Positions 6,639 through 16,600 of a stretch of DNA of 28,842 nt are shown here, in pieces (position 1 is the first letter of the stretch; the number at the start of each line of letters is the position of its first letter). The translations under genes and the position numbers were made by a program. Under the pieces are notes generated by a model that saw only the letters and a program-made list of their open reading frames with translations, ran no database searches and had not been told where the DNA came from. The stretch comes from Amoebophrya sp. AT5.2 (Eukaryota; Sar; Dinophyceae; Syndiniales; Amoebophryaceae): the NCBI GenBank assembly GCA_005223375.1, contig RXOD01004103.1:1-28842 (forward strand), written 5' to 3'.

Positions 6639-9600
6639 TCACGACTTGCGTGCAATGAAGAGTTTTTCTTTGTTCGTTCGCGCACCTCCAGTTGGTCGCA
6701 TTGAAGAACTTCCTTTTCGGTTGGACGCAGACAAAACTGCCTTCGAGGACGCAAAAGCGGCCCCCACGGCACCTGCTTGTGAGGATGAGCTTCCTCCCGG
6801 TGCGCCTGATCCACCAGAGGACATTCGCAATCCACCACCCGCGCCGCCGCTAGAAGTAGATGATGCCACGACCACGCTCTGCACCGACAGTGCTCCCACG
6901 CCCCGCTGCACGCTCAAATTCGTTTTGCGTCTGGCGTTCCGCCGCAGCCTCTGCAACTCGTCTGCTTCTGCTTCCGACAGCGTCGCCGAATTCGAGCGCG
7001 AGCTGACCCTGACGTTGTCTGTTGTAGCGGAGGCGGATATCGGCTTGGGTAGAACGACGCGTGGCCCGACAGGCAGAGGCCGCGTCGTTCCACCTGGTGC
7101 TCCTGCACCGGTACGACTGGGCGCAGACGGAAACACGACGTCACTCCCAGACGATGCCGATAGAATGTTCGCGTGGAACTGCTGTGCTGTCTGCGCGTTC
7201 GCTCGGGCATGGTTCAGACTGCGCATCAGAACGTCGGACGCGCTGTGTGACACGGGGGCGGGCTCGGCCACGGCCTCGGTTCTGGAGGCGCGCGCAGCGG
7301 CTAGTCCTGGGGAGGTGGAGGCTTTGTCGTTCTCTATTTCGCTCGCGGCAAGGCCAAGGGAGGTTCCGACGAGAAGCGGCGCTTCAAGCAGCGGACCCCG
7401 GGCGCAAGGCTGTTCCTTCCCGTCGTCCGATTCTGATTCCAATGAGTCTGCTTCTGGTGACTGCTCTACCGATGATGGGAGACCAAACGGCTCGCCTTTT
7501 GAGTGAGCGTGAGCCGCCTTTCTCGATGAAGTCCTCGCAGACGCTGCATTCGCGTCCGAGTAGAACAAGTGCTGGCTTTCGCCCTGAAGATTATGCAGAT
7601 AGTTGCTATCGTCCTCGTCGTCGAGCAGGGGTGAGTAAGTTTTGCTCCACGGCGGCGTCGTCAGGCAGAACGCTGGCGCGCCGCTCGCAATTGAAGTGGG
7701 CTGCTGTAACAGGTCGCCGCTCTCTGCGTTGTTCTTTTCGTCGTCATTTTCGACTACGTCTACGTCCGATCCCGAAGAGTTCCGGGGGCCACCACGGCGC
7801 CGCAGCGCCGCTGCGCTCAACAAGCCCTCCGCAGCTTCTCTGACGAGTGGCCAGGTAGCACGCGGGGTCATTTTCGACATCATCGCACGCACGATCGCGA
7901 AAAACCGAGCCAGATCCAGAAGATGCTCCACATTCTGCCGCTTCTGTAGTGAGGTATCGCCGTGCCTGTGATCTTCGTGCGCCTCCGGCCCCTGGTTCGA
8001 AGTAGAGGTGTTCCGCGTGATGTTCCGCGCCGTTGACGGACCGTCGACCTTCGCGGTGGAATCAGGTTGAAAGTGATGTTGAAACTTCGTCTTTGTACTA
8101 TCGAAGTCCAAAACGCGTGTTCCGAAGTCGAGCGACTGGCTGAGCAGACTTGGTGTTGGTGTCCCGCAAGTCGTTGAGCTCGCCCCCATCGAGCTGTTAC
8201 CGCTCATCGAGGTGCGGGGGGGCCCTGCGCCAAACATCTTCGGTATTATCGGAGTCGCCATAGGAAGGCTGAGGCCAAAGGTACTCAGCTTGATGTGTCC
8301 TCCGCTTCCGGTGGTGCCGGCAGATTCAGCGAAGTCTTCCGTTGCGCCTCCTTCATCTGGCGCAGAACCAGAAGCAGAGACTGCACTCGGTGCTATGGAA
8401 AATATCATTTTCATCGCAAAAGCGCAAAACTCCTCCATGCTTCGGTCGAGCTCAGAAAGCGCCGTCGCGAGTTTGATTCCGGGTTGGAAATTGAGAAGCT
8501 GTTGCCACAGTTGCGAGTGCCGCAGAATCTTGCCCGGCTCTTCCACCGACGCTTTCGAGTACGCGAAAAGCTTCTTCGAAGACTCGGAAGCAATCTTCGC
8601 GTACCTCCCCCAGGCGGTGGACACCTTCTGCAGTTCTTGTGCTTCTGCATCTACAGCTGCTTCATCTGCTTCTGCGCTACCAAAAAACCGCTCCAACGCC
8701 ACAACCGCAAGCGCGTACAGATCCAGCTGGAGGCGGTACACGGAAAGATCGGAAAAGTTCTTGCGCGACGTCTGAGACGACCCGGCCCCGCCCAGCTGCT
8801 GCAGTTGTCGATTATGCTTCGTCGCCGAGAGGTGTTGCGCTTGAAACTGGTGTAACGGTAAAGCACCAAACGCTCCGCCGCCGACGCCGCCGCCCAAGGC
8901 TCTTGTGCTCCCTCGAGGCGTGGTCGCTGGCAGCAGTGCGGCTCCTTGTGATCCGTCCGGACCCGAAAACGAGGATGATGACGGAGCTTTCAGCCACGGG
9001 AAGTCGAAGCTGCAAGTCTCCATCGCGCCCGCTGATCTACAAGGCAAAGACTCTCCACCATGTTTCTTGGCACCGGGTTCGGACGAAGGCCTGCTACTAG
9101 AGGATGACGAACGGCTTACATTTTCGTTTTCCCCACCCGCGTCATCTGCTCCGCCTGCGCCTCCAGCAACGAGGTTCGAAAACGTGCTCTTGTTGTTCCA
9201 GTCGCAGAGCAATCGCCAGGCCATCGGCGCCCACTGTTTCGCCTCCCCCGTCGGCGGATGTGTTTTCCACCGGGTTGACTGAAACTCGCGCGCATCCGTC
9301 GCAGACCCAAAATCGACCAGCGCGAAGCCGTAATCTTCGTAGATGAAGTTCCCAACGCCCCCTACGTCTGGGGTAGTCCGCGTGCTCGGGAGACGGTACG
9401 AGCTACGCGGTTTCGGGTACGAGCTACGCGGTTTCGTCGCCGGAAGCACCTCGTCACCGGGCGTGGAGTCGTCGTCCAGCAGATCCAAGTCGTCCATTCC
9501 GTACGGATTTATTCGACCATCGTCCGGAGACATACTCACGCAACCTGGGGAGCTGTTTGCGATTGATGAGCTACTACGACCCTGTCCGATATCTATGTCC

Positions 9601-12539
9601 GGCGAAGCGGCTCCCTCCATATCCGGCGTGAGACGGTAGGTATTTTTTTCCGAGGGTGTCGAGCGTTTCCCCTCTTTTTGCTTTTCCCTTCTGTTGACGA
9701 AGAGAATGTTCCTCGAGTTGATATCGCGGTGGACAAAGTCTGCGGTTTCCATGACGCGGGCGATGTCTGCAATCAGCTTCGTCGCGAATTCGACTGGAGC
9801 TATACACTCCCACCCCCCGACCACCTTTTCCGCCACGTCGTTAAGACTGGTGCCCGGTATTCTGGTCATCGCTAGCCGAATCACTGCGTGTGAGGCTGAG
9901 CGTCCTCGTTCTGCAGTAGAATCCCTGTCCAACAGCATCCAGCACGTCGCGCCCACCAGTGTTGGCGCTCGTTTTGACTCCACGAGCGCTCTTGGGATTT
10001 GCGCCAAGCACCTCAACTCGTACAGGAGGCGCTCGAGCGTCATGTCGGGCAGGCCACCGAACGCGCTCCCGGCCTTGATCTCCTTCACAGCGACGTCGAG
10101 GATTTCGCCTTCTCCAGCTTGTTCCGAAGCGCAAACTTTGACTTTCGACGCAAACACCCGCCCGTACGCGCCCTGTCCGAGTAGCGCGGACAAGTAGTAG
10201 CGGCGGCCGTGGATCTCCACAGACTCGAATTGCTGCATCGCCGAAGCTCCGTTAGCAGCTCGACGGAGGTCACTCGGATCGTCCAGCTCGACAAAGGTCA
10301 CGCGACCGCGGAGCGGATCCTCCGCTGCCAGAAGTTGTGGCGTTGGGCTGCAGTTGTCCTCGTCCGTCTTCTTGTTCACGTCGCCTCGACCTCTGTGTTC
10401 TGATGGAGCGAGCGAGGCAGGGACTTCGTGCCCCGACGCGCCGGCAGATGATCCTCCATCATGATCAACATGTGGTCCCCCTGGAGGTGACCAAGGTCGG
10501 CTGCCGCTTGATGTAGCGAGATCGAGATCATGTGCTTGCTGCTGCTGCGTTTCTCCGCGGCATCGGTCGCCAGTACCTGAAAGAAGAAGCGCCGCGCTCA
10601 TCATGTTTATGGACGAGGCTGCGGCCGAACGTTGTTGCGCGCTGCTTGTTGACTTTCTCGCGGCAGCCGGAGACAGCTTCAGAGTTGTGGCCGCATCAAT
10701 TACGCCCCCTGACCCGGCGCCACCCGTCGATGTCCTACCGTGCTGGGGCCGTGGATGCGGCTGAAGGAGCCGGTTCGTCACTACTTCGGATCGCGCGCGG
10801 AGGCACGAACGTCCGGCTCCAGCGCGGCTGCTAATGTGAATGTGTCCCTGTCGGCCTCCTTCGCTATCCTCCACTGCGCCGGGCTGCTGAACCTTGTTCA
10901 CGTCGCCCGTCAGAGTCGGACCTACGTCCACCACGACTTCGCCGGTGGGAATTTCGATGACTCCCTCAGGTTGTTTGGGGGCGGCGCTGGCACCTCCAGC
11001 CTTGAACATGCTGGCGGCGTTTCCCGTGGTCGACGCTCCTCCGGCCCGCATCAGCGGTGCTGTGAGGGCCGCCGCAGGCCGCGTCGTGCGGTCCGCGTCG
11101 CTAGGCCTTGGTTGTATCGGCGACGCGCGGCGCTCCCGGAAGAACGCCATGGGGGACACGCTACTGCGTCGATCACTCGGTCGGAATAGCATGTTTCGTC
11201 GCCGGTCTTGCTCCTGGGCCGTGTTTTGGCCTTGATGTTGATATTGCATTCCTCGTGGCGGGGAGCCCCGGCCAGCGACCTGAGTTTGCGACGAGCTCTC
11301 CTGTACTGGTGCTACTCCTACTACAACACCTCCTGGAGGAGCAGCACCAAGTACGCCAGCATGCAAGATTAGGCTCTTGTTGTGCGGCAACGTCGTGGGC
11401 GCATTCTTTCCTAACGGGGAGGGACCTGCACCTGTACTAGTGCTCCCGGGGAAATTTAAATTGTGGTAGAGACCTCCCGCTCCTCCTCCGCCACCGCCTC
11501 CGAGCGGTGAGCGGCAACCAACTGTCGTTCTTCCGCTCTGCTGTGCACGCGCAGCTACCTGCTCCTGCCCCGCCTCCTGTGCAGCCGTCTGCACCCGTTC
11601 TCCTTCTCCTAGAAGTACACCAGAGCGATGACCCCCAGTGTTCTTCGACGTCGACAACGCCACGCTCGTTTTGGACGACGAAGCCAGGGAGTTTTTGCTA
11701 AGCCCCGCGACGGGGACCTGCATGCCCTTCTCTCTGTCTCTGCTCGACATCAGGCCCATGGTCGAGAGGCGCGGGTTTCTGCTGCATGAGGGTACCGGGG
11801 TGGGTGACATGAACGTTGAGCGCGGTTCGAAGGATTTTCGGAGCTCCGCGTCCGCGACGGAGTCGTGAGTTGGACTGGCGCGCAACGTCCCACCTGCATG
11901 AGGAGCGTCGGTTGTTCCAGTTCCACCCACATCGTCCTGCGCAGCAGGGAGGAAAGATCTCCGCAACTGTGCGTCCGACGAGGAGGTGGTCTGGCCACCC
12001 GGGACCTGCACCTTTGGTGCGAAGTTCGTCCTCATCAAAATGCTTTCCGCCGGCCGCCCAACTCCGCCCGAACCGGCGCCGCTCAAGCTGCTTCCAAGCG
12101 GGGATACCCCACCTCCTCGTCCTCGTCCTCCGACACCACCAAGCTGCGTCGAGGAGGAAGACGACGCGGTAGCTCCACCAATAGTGAACTTCACTGGAGG
12201 CGGAGGTTGGTTCTTTTTCGACGTCTGCCCATGATGTTGCCCCCGCTGCGAAGAAGCGGGAGCTCCTCCAAAGGTACTAGAAGGTATAATCCCATTCGCG
12301 GGCAGCGGACTGTTCAGATTCAGCATAGTGTGCCGTAGGGTCGTCGTCGCGCCTCCACTTCGCGTCGGAGAGGTGAACATCTGGCCTCGTGGTCTTGCGC
12401 CGAACATCGGCGGCGGCGGAGACCCGCGCATCCTGCCCCAGGCCTGACTGGTGGCACGATGTTGAGCGGCTGTAGTCGGGAGGGCGCCACCAGCGCTCTC
12501 GCCCGTCGAACCGCGCATCTGGTGGTGACCCTCAGTCAT
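6639..12539 (-). CDS. Very large protein kinase with interrupted catalytic domain
   Basis: A 1966-residue ORF; ATG 12539 follows an in-frame TGA by one codon, which fixes the start. Residues 1-770 are Ser/Gly/Ala/Pro-rich and probably disordered. The kinase domain runs from about 775 to 1420: Gly-rich loop GQGAYGRVF (788-796), VAVKEI with Lys819, a probable C-helix LERLLYELRCL, catalytic loop HRDINSRN (937-944, Asp939 and Asn944 present) and VDFG with Asp1076. The Lys usually two residues after the catalytic Asp is Asn, and Arg sits four after it, as in tyrosine kinases. An F-helix-like LDLYALAVVALE starts near 1272. HRD-to-DFG and DFG-to-F-helix distances are about 137 and 197 residues against about 18 and 36 normally, so two large inserts are present; no APE motif is clear. 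The RWKTH…QWAPMAW segment recalls dinoflagellate kinases I have seen. The C-terminal ~540 residues are mostly disordered, with one short helical stretch. All ATP and catalytic residues are present, so activity is likely; substrate unknown. Confidence 0.9.
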   Translation of the reverse strand: MTEGHHQMRGSTGESAGGALPTTAAQHRATSQAWGRMRGSPPPPMFGARPRGQMFTSPTRSGGATTTLRHTMLNLNSPLPANGIIPSSTFGGAPASSQRGQHHGQTSKKNQPPPPVKFTIGGATASSSSSTQLGGVGGRGRGGGVSPLGSSLSGAGSGGVGRPAESILMRTNFAPKVQVPGGQTTSSSDAQLRRSFLPAAQDDVGGTGTTDAPHAGGTLRASPTHDSVADAELRKSFEPRSTFMSPTPVPSCSRNPRLSTMGLMSSRDREKGMQVPVAGLSKNSLASSSKTSVALSTSKNTGGHRSGVLLGEGERVQTAAQEAGQEQVAARAQQSGRTTVGCRSPLGGGGGGGAGGLYHNLNFPGSTSTGAGPSPLGKNAPTTLPHNKSLILHAGVLGAAPPGGVVVGVAPVQESSSQTQVAGRGSPPRGMQYQHQGQNTAQEQDRRRNMLFRPSDRRSSVSPMAFFRERRASPIQPRPSDADRTTRPAAALTAPLMRAGGASTTGNAASMFKAGGASAAPKQPEGVIEIPTGEVVVDVGPTLTGDVNKVQQPGAVEDSEGGRQGHIHISSRAGAGRSCLRARSEVVTNRLLQPHPRPQHGRTSTGGAGSGGVIDAATTLKLSPAAARKSTSSAQQRSAAASSINMMSAALLLSGTGDRCRGETQQQQAHDLDLATSSGSRPWSPPGGPHVDHDGGSSAGASGHEVPASLAPSEHRGRGDVNKKTDEDNCSPTPQLLAAEDPLRGRVTFVELDDPSDLRRAANGASAMQQFESVEIHGRRYYLSALLGQGAYGRVFASKVKVCASEQAGEGEILDVAVKEIKAGSAFGGLPDMTLERLLYELRCLAQIPRALVESKRAPTLVGATCWMLLDRDSTAERGRSASHAVIRLAMTRIPGTSLNDVAEKVVGGWECIAPVEFATKLIADIARVMETADFVHRDINSRNILFVNRREKQKEGKRSTPSEKNTYRLTPDMEGAASPDIDIGQGRSSSSIANSSPGCVSMSPDDGRINPYGMDDLDLLDDDSTPGDEVLPATKPRSSYPKPRSSYRLPSTRTTPDVGGVGNFIYEDYGFALVDFGSATDAREFQSTRWKTHPPTGEAKQWAPMAWRLLCDWNNKSTFSNLVAGGAGGADDAGGENENVSRSSSSSSRPSSEPGAKKHGGESLPCRSAGAMETCSFDFPWLKAPSSSSFSGPDGSQGAALLPATTPRGSTRALGGGVGGGAFGALPLHQFQAQHLSATKHNRQLQQLGGAGSSQTSRKNFSDLSVYRLQLDLYALAVVALERFFGSAEADEAAVDAEAQELQKVSTAWGRYAKIASESSKKLFAYSKASVEEPGKILRHSQLWQQLLNFQPGIKLATALSELDRSMEEFCAFAMKMIFSIAPSAVSASGSAPDEGGATEDFAESAGTTGSGGHIKLSTFGLSLPMATPIIPKMFGAGPPRTSMSGNSSMGASSTTCGTPTPSLLSQSLDFGTRVLDFDSTKTKFQHHFQPDSTAKVDGPSTARNITRNTSTSNQGPEAHEDHRHGDTSLQKRQNVEHLLDLARFFAIVRAMMSKMTPRATWPLVREAAEGLLSAAALRRRGGPRNSSGSDVDVVENDDEKNNAESGDLLQQPTSIASGAPAFCLTTPPWSKTYSPLLDDEDDSNYLHNLQGESQHLFYSDANAASARTSSRKAAHAHSKGEPFGLPSSVEQSPEADSLESESDDGKEQPCARGPLLEAPLLVGTSLGLAASEIENDKASTSPGLAAARASRTEAVAEPAPVSHSASDVLMRSLNHARANAQTAQQFHANILSASSGSDVVFPSAPSRTGAGAPGGTTRPLPVGPRVVLPKPISASATTDNVRVSSRSNSATLSEAEADELQRLRRNARRKTNLSVQRGVGALSVQSVVVASSTSSGGAGGGLRMSSGGSGAPGGSSSSQAGAVGAAFASSKAVLSASNRKGSSSMRPTGGARTNKEKLFIARKS
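9395..9436. repeat. Tandem 21-bp repeat in the kinase gene
   Basis: Two perfect 21-bp units (9395-9415 and 9416-9436) encode the seven-residue unit KPRSSYP/R, giving PKPRSSYPKPRSSYR inside the insert between HRD and DFG. It is a recent in-frame duplication in a basic, phosphorylatable linker. Confidence 0.85.
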
Positions 12540-13607
12540 CCCTCATCAATTTCAAGGCTCCTACTTCTTGCTTTTACGGGGTATCAATCTGAATCTCAGG
12601 GGTACAACTACAGCACAGTGAGTTGTAGATTTGAGGTTGAGTTTGTTTTTTATCGTAGGTAAAAGTCAAATAACGCTAGAAGATCAATTTTAATGCCATT
12701 CGCATTGATTTTCTTTCAGTTTTATTCTGTCCTTGTGTAATAGACGCGGTCACAACTTCACCGTCAAGCGAAACGCTCTTGGTCTTGCTCAGTCGTCCAG
12801 GTTCGATCACGCTTGCGTTAGTGCCGTTAGCCGTAAAGGTATACACAACCATAAGTACTGCAGTGCTGGCTGTGAAAAAGTGCGAACGAGCGCTCGAGGG
12901 AGGGCACGTGGTGTCTTCGTTAAAAAAATCACGCCATTTTGAGCACCAGCCTCTGTTTAACGCTCATCAGGTGCACCAAGGCAAAGGCAAAGCAAAAGGA
13001 TGAGGATCTGGAAAAAACCGCAAAGCGCAGGAGGAGCGCATGAAAAAGCGGGTGCATGCAGGACGTAGCATGCGCGCCATCTTGTCCCGCCGCGGCTCGC
13101 ATAGAGTTTTATTGCGCGGAAGCGGATCGATTTCGATGAAGATGAACCTTTTTTTTAATGAGGAGCTTCCAAAGTACTTTCTCAGCAGTGTCAAGCAATC
13201 ACAGGCCTCAAGAACTACATCAGCACCAGCACCACGACGAAGGTCTTTAAATTGAAATTGTAATTGTTGTTGTACTTCTTCGTTAATTGTAGGTACAGAC
13301 GGAGGACCAACAGAGCTCCTGCTGTAGTGCACCGGGATTCCGACCCAGTTCTTCTACGAGTCAGGTCACGGCTACGGCACGCCCAGAAGTAAAAAAATAC
13401 TCATAGCGTATACTGAAAGAAATAGGAATTTTGTTCCTACTGATCTTTCATGATGACGATCGACTGCCGCGATCAGTTCATCCAGTTCGTTGTTATCGTT
13501 CCTAATCCACTCCGTCATGGGCATGGATGGGTGCAGCGAGTGCGCTTCCAATTTTTTATGATTTCCGGTTTCGCGCCAAACTACTACTACTCCGACCTTT
13601 ATGATAG
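12540..13607. other. Spacer upstream of the kinase gene
   Basis: About 1.07 kb with lower GC than the flanking genes. An inverted repeat TACAACT (12603-12609) / AGTTGTA (12621-12627) lies 64-88 bp upstream of the kinase ATG. Minus-strand AATAAA motifs occur near 12722 and 13107 and could be polyadenylation signals of the upstream gene. The minus frame 12967-13332 lacks an ATG at its 5' end and shows only moderate codon bias, so it is not called. Confidence 0.5.
12603..12627. promoter_or_regulatory. Inverted repeat just upstream of the kinase ATG
   Basis: Seven-base arms TACAACT and AGTTGTA around an 11-base loop, close to the kinase start codon. It could form a small leader hairpin or a dimeric protein site; weak evidence. 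Confidence 0.22.
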
Positions 13608-16600
13608 TCATCTTTCAGTTGCCACTTCTACCTCCGTCCTTGTTCTCCGCACTTCGAAGGAGAACTCAGTGCTTTCTTCTTTTAGCGGCCCCGCAAACCA
13701 GTGGGTGAGGCCTCCCCGTCCCCCCGCCACGTGCTCCGGGTAGCGGTTTCCGCACTGCACGTACACGGCCACTCGCGTCTTCCGCGGGTCGCTCGCGTGC
13801 CGCTGTTGCCTGTAGAACACCGTGATTTTCCGCGTCTGCGACTCTTGGTTTAAAACAAACGGGTTCACCTGCAGCCTGTTCATTGCCTCCTGATGCGCCT
13901 GCAGGTCAATGTGGAGCAAGTGTCGCGGAGGGGGGACAAATCCAACTGCAGCGTTGTGATCATGTTCCTGTTGTGGCGCGGGGTGGAGGTAGGGGAACTG
14001 GGGCAGCTGCGGCGGAAACTGCCCCGGCAGCCAGCCAACGGGCCCACGGTCTGGCTCTACTTCGTGCGCAAGAGGAGCCCCACGAGCGGCGGCATGAACT
14101 TGAACATGAAGATTTCCTGCTGGCGGACGCGCCGCTGGGTTCTGCGGCTGGAGCGGACCGATTGGAAAATTCAGCAATGGACCCCGTGCGTGGGCCAGTA
14201 CTTCTTGCTCATATTGCCGTCGTTCCTGCAGCGCGTCCTCCGGACGTGGCTGGCGGAAGATGGCCGGAGCCGCTCGCCGAAACTCCTCGTGAAACTCCCG
14301 CTCGAAGGCAGGGGGCAGCGGACGCAGCAGCAGTAGGTCATCTACTTCGACATCATCTACTCCGACGCGTCGTCCCCCTTCTTCCTCGGCGCCCACCTCC
14401 CCTGCTCTCGTCCCGCCCTGAAAGAACTCGTCGACAACTGTCAGGTGCCCGGCGCGTCTTTGCGCCCTGAGCTGCTCGTGACGCAGGCGGTAGTCGAATT
14501 GCATTTGATTTTGTATGACCTGCGCCTCCCGGTCATATGGATTTCTCCGCTGTCGCGGCTCTGGACGGCCGACGACCGCCTCATCGTACATATCCAACCC
14601 GTTCGGTGCCGCTGCACGCAGCGGAAGAGGCGGCAGCGGCACCTCGAAGTCGAACTTGATTTGACCCGTGGTGACCCACTCGTCCCGCGTGCGCCAGTCG
14701 AAGCTTCCCTGGTCGTGGCCGTGGGGGGCACGGGCATCGTCTACTGCCAAAGAAGTTGGGCCGATGTTCGAGACGCCGACAAACTTCGCCTCGAGATTCA
14801 TTTTGAGAGGATGAAGAGGATCCTCAGAAACTGGGACAGGATATCCCTTAGGTTCTGGACGAAAAGTAGAGGGGCGTCCTCGTCCTCCACCACCGCTCGC
14901 CTTGGATTTTGGGCGCGCTTGCATGAGCATGTGCGTGTGATACTTGCTGCCGAGGAGCAGCTGCGCGCCGGAATATTGGTTGACCTCGGAGATTATCGAG
15001 CGAAGCTCAGTTTCTCGTTCCTCTCTGGCCTCGCGCCCGTCGTCGTCTTCAGTCATTTCAGACCACAACTTCGGACCATCCCCATCTACAACCATCTGCC
15101 TTAGCTTATCGCGACAGCGCCGTTTCAACTCGGCGACAGCGGTGGCGTCTGGGGGCGGGTCGACGTCTGCTTCTGGCACTGGATGCGCCCCCGCGGGTAC
15201 TGGTGATGCGCCCGAGCCCGTTGCACTTGTGGCAGCTTGAGCTTCTTGCGCTTGCCCGCATTGCTGTTCCACCTGCGCTTCTACTTCTAGATAGTCCTTC
15301 CACTTTTTTAGCCGGATTTTCCTCCGCAGCCTCTGTAGCTCGATGTATTTGGTCTTCTTCTGAGACTCAACCTCCAAAGAGGTGACAACTGCTTTGCCTT
15401 TAGGTGCTTTAGATTCCGGCTTCGGCTTGGTATTGCCAGTAGACAAAGACGTTGGTGACAGAGCCCCTGGAATACCTCCCCGGTCCACCTGATCCAGCGT
15501 TTCTGCGAGCCTGCTCGTCCTGCGGCGCACGTCTTCTTCTACTTCTTCATCAGATGAATCGGCAAAGCCACTATATTGAAGAGGAGCACCTTCGGGTTCG
15601 GGTTCGGCAAACGCAGGTGGAATTGGAACACCATCACGAGCAGCTCGTTCTCGTTTGAAACTGAAGCTCTTCGTTTGCGGGAATCCTCCGTCTGCCCCCT
15701 TCTCATCCTGACAGTTTGCTGCAGCCTCGAAGATGCTTTCAGTTTTAACGGCCTCCGCAAGCGAAAGCCGCTGCAGCTCGGCGCTCAAAGAAGTAGGGTC
15801 CGTAGGCGGAATGGCCTTATCTTGTTGCGGGAGTTGTGCCGCGACTGCACTTCCATTTTCTGATGCGGCACCAGCAGAAGCAGCCTTCGCATTTCTTTTC
15901 GCGAAGAAATCCGCTGGCAGGGTTGTGACTAGCGGAATAGCTCGTCCACCTTCTCGACTGACAGTGAAGAAGGTGGGCTCGCCGAAAGACACTTTTCTCT
16001 CTGCTCTCCGTCCACTTGCAGCAGGAAAAGAGTTCGCTGCCGGCGTTGAACGGTCGCCACCGGTACCGACCCCTCCTCCTCGTCGCAGACATCCCTGGCG
16101 GCGCTGCGACGGAGTGGTAGCCTGTTCATTTTGAAATTGGACTCGACGCGTGGAGGAGGATATGAGCGCGGCGCTCCCAGTCCCAGTCCCGCCCGCAGGA
16201 CGAGTGGGCCTCGGCTCGACGCACGTGGAGGTGGTCGTCGTGCCTAAGAGGCTGGACGCTTCGAAGTTAAAGGTGTCAACCGACGAGAATGCGTTGTACG
16301 CGCGCAGCTGAGAGGAGGTGGTCACATACTGGCGACGCGCGAAAGGATCTGCTCCTCGTGGTCGTCCAAGAGCTTCGCTGTTGGTCTGAATCAGCGTCAC
16401 CGGCTCCAAGCCGTGCGGGTTTATCGAGCGTGAGCGCTCGCGAGCGTTTTGTTTTTCGAATCCCAGCCTCCCGGCCTCCGCATCTGCCTCACCGGGGGCG
16501 CCAGTAGCTGCAGTACCACTTCCCGCACCCGCATCAAAAGTTCCGTCAGCTTGAGGAATTTTGCTCCCCCGACCACCAACATCCCCCTCCGCAGGATATG

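Noticed and set aside
6535..7506. 323-residue plus-strand open frame
   Set aside because: It is antisense to the 3' part of the kinase gene, and its composition follows from the G/C-biased codons of the opposite strand.
12780..12830. GGTTCGATCAC resembling a tRNA T-arm
   Set aside because: No cloverleaf could be built around it; acceptor and anticodon stems are absent.
12933..12946. GCCATTTTG… resembling part of the dinoflagellate spliced leader
   Set aside because: Only nine bases match and the GGCTCAAG end is missing, so it is not a spliced-leader gene or relic.
12967..13332. 121-residue minus-strand open frame
   Set aside because: It has no ATG at its 5' end, only moderate codon bias, and no family similarity; more likely untranslated sequence.
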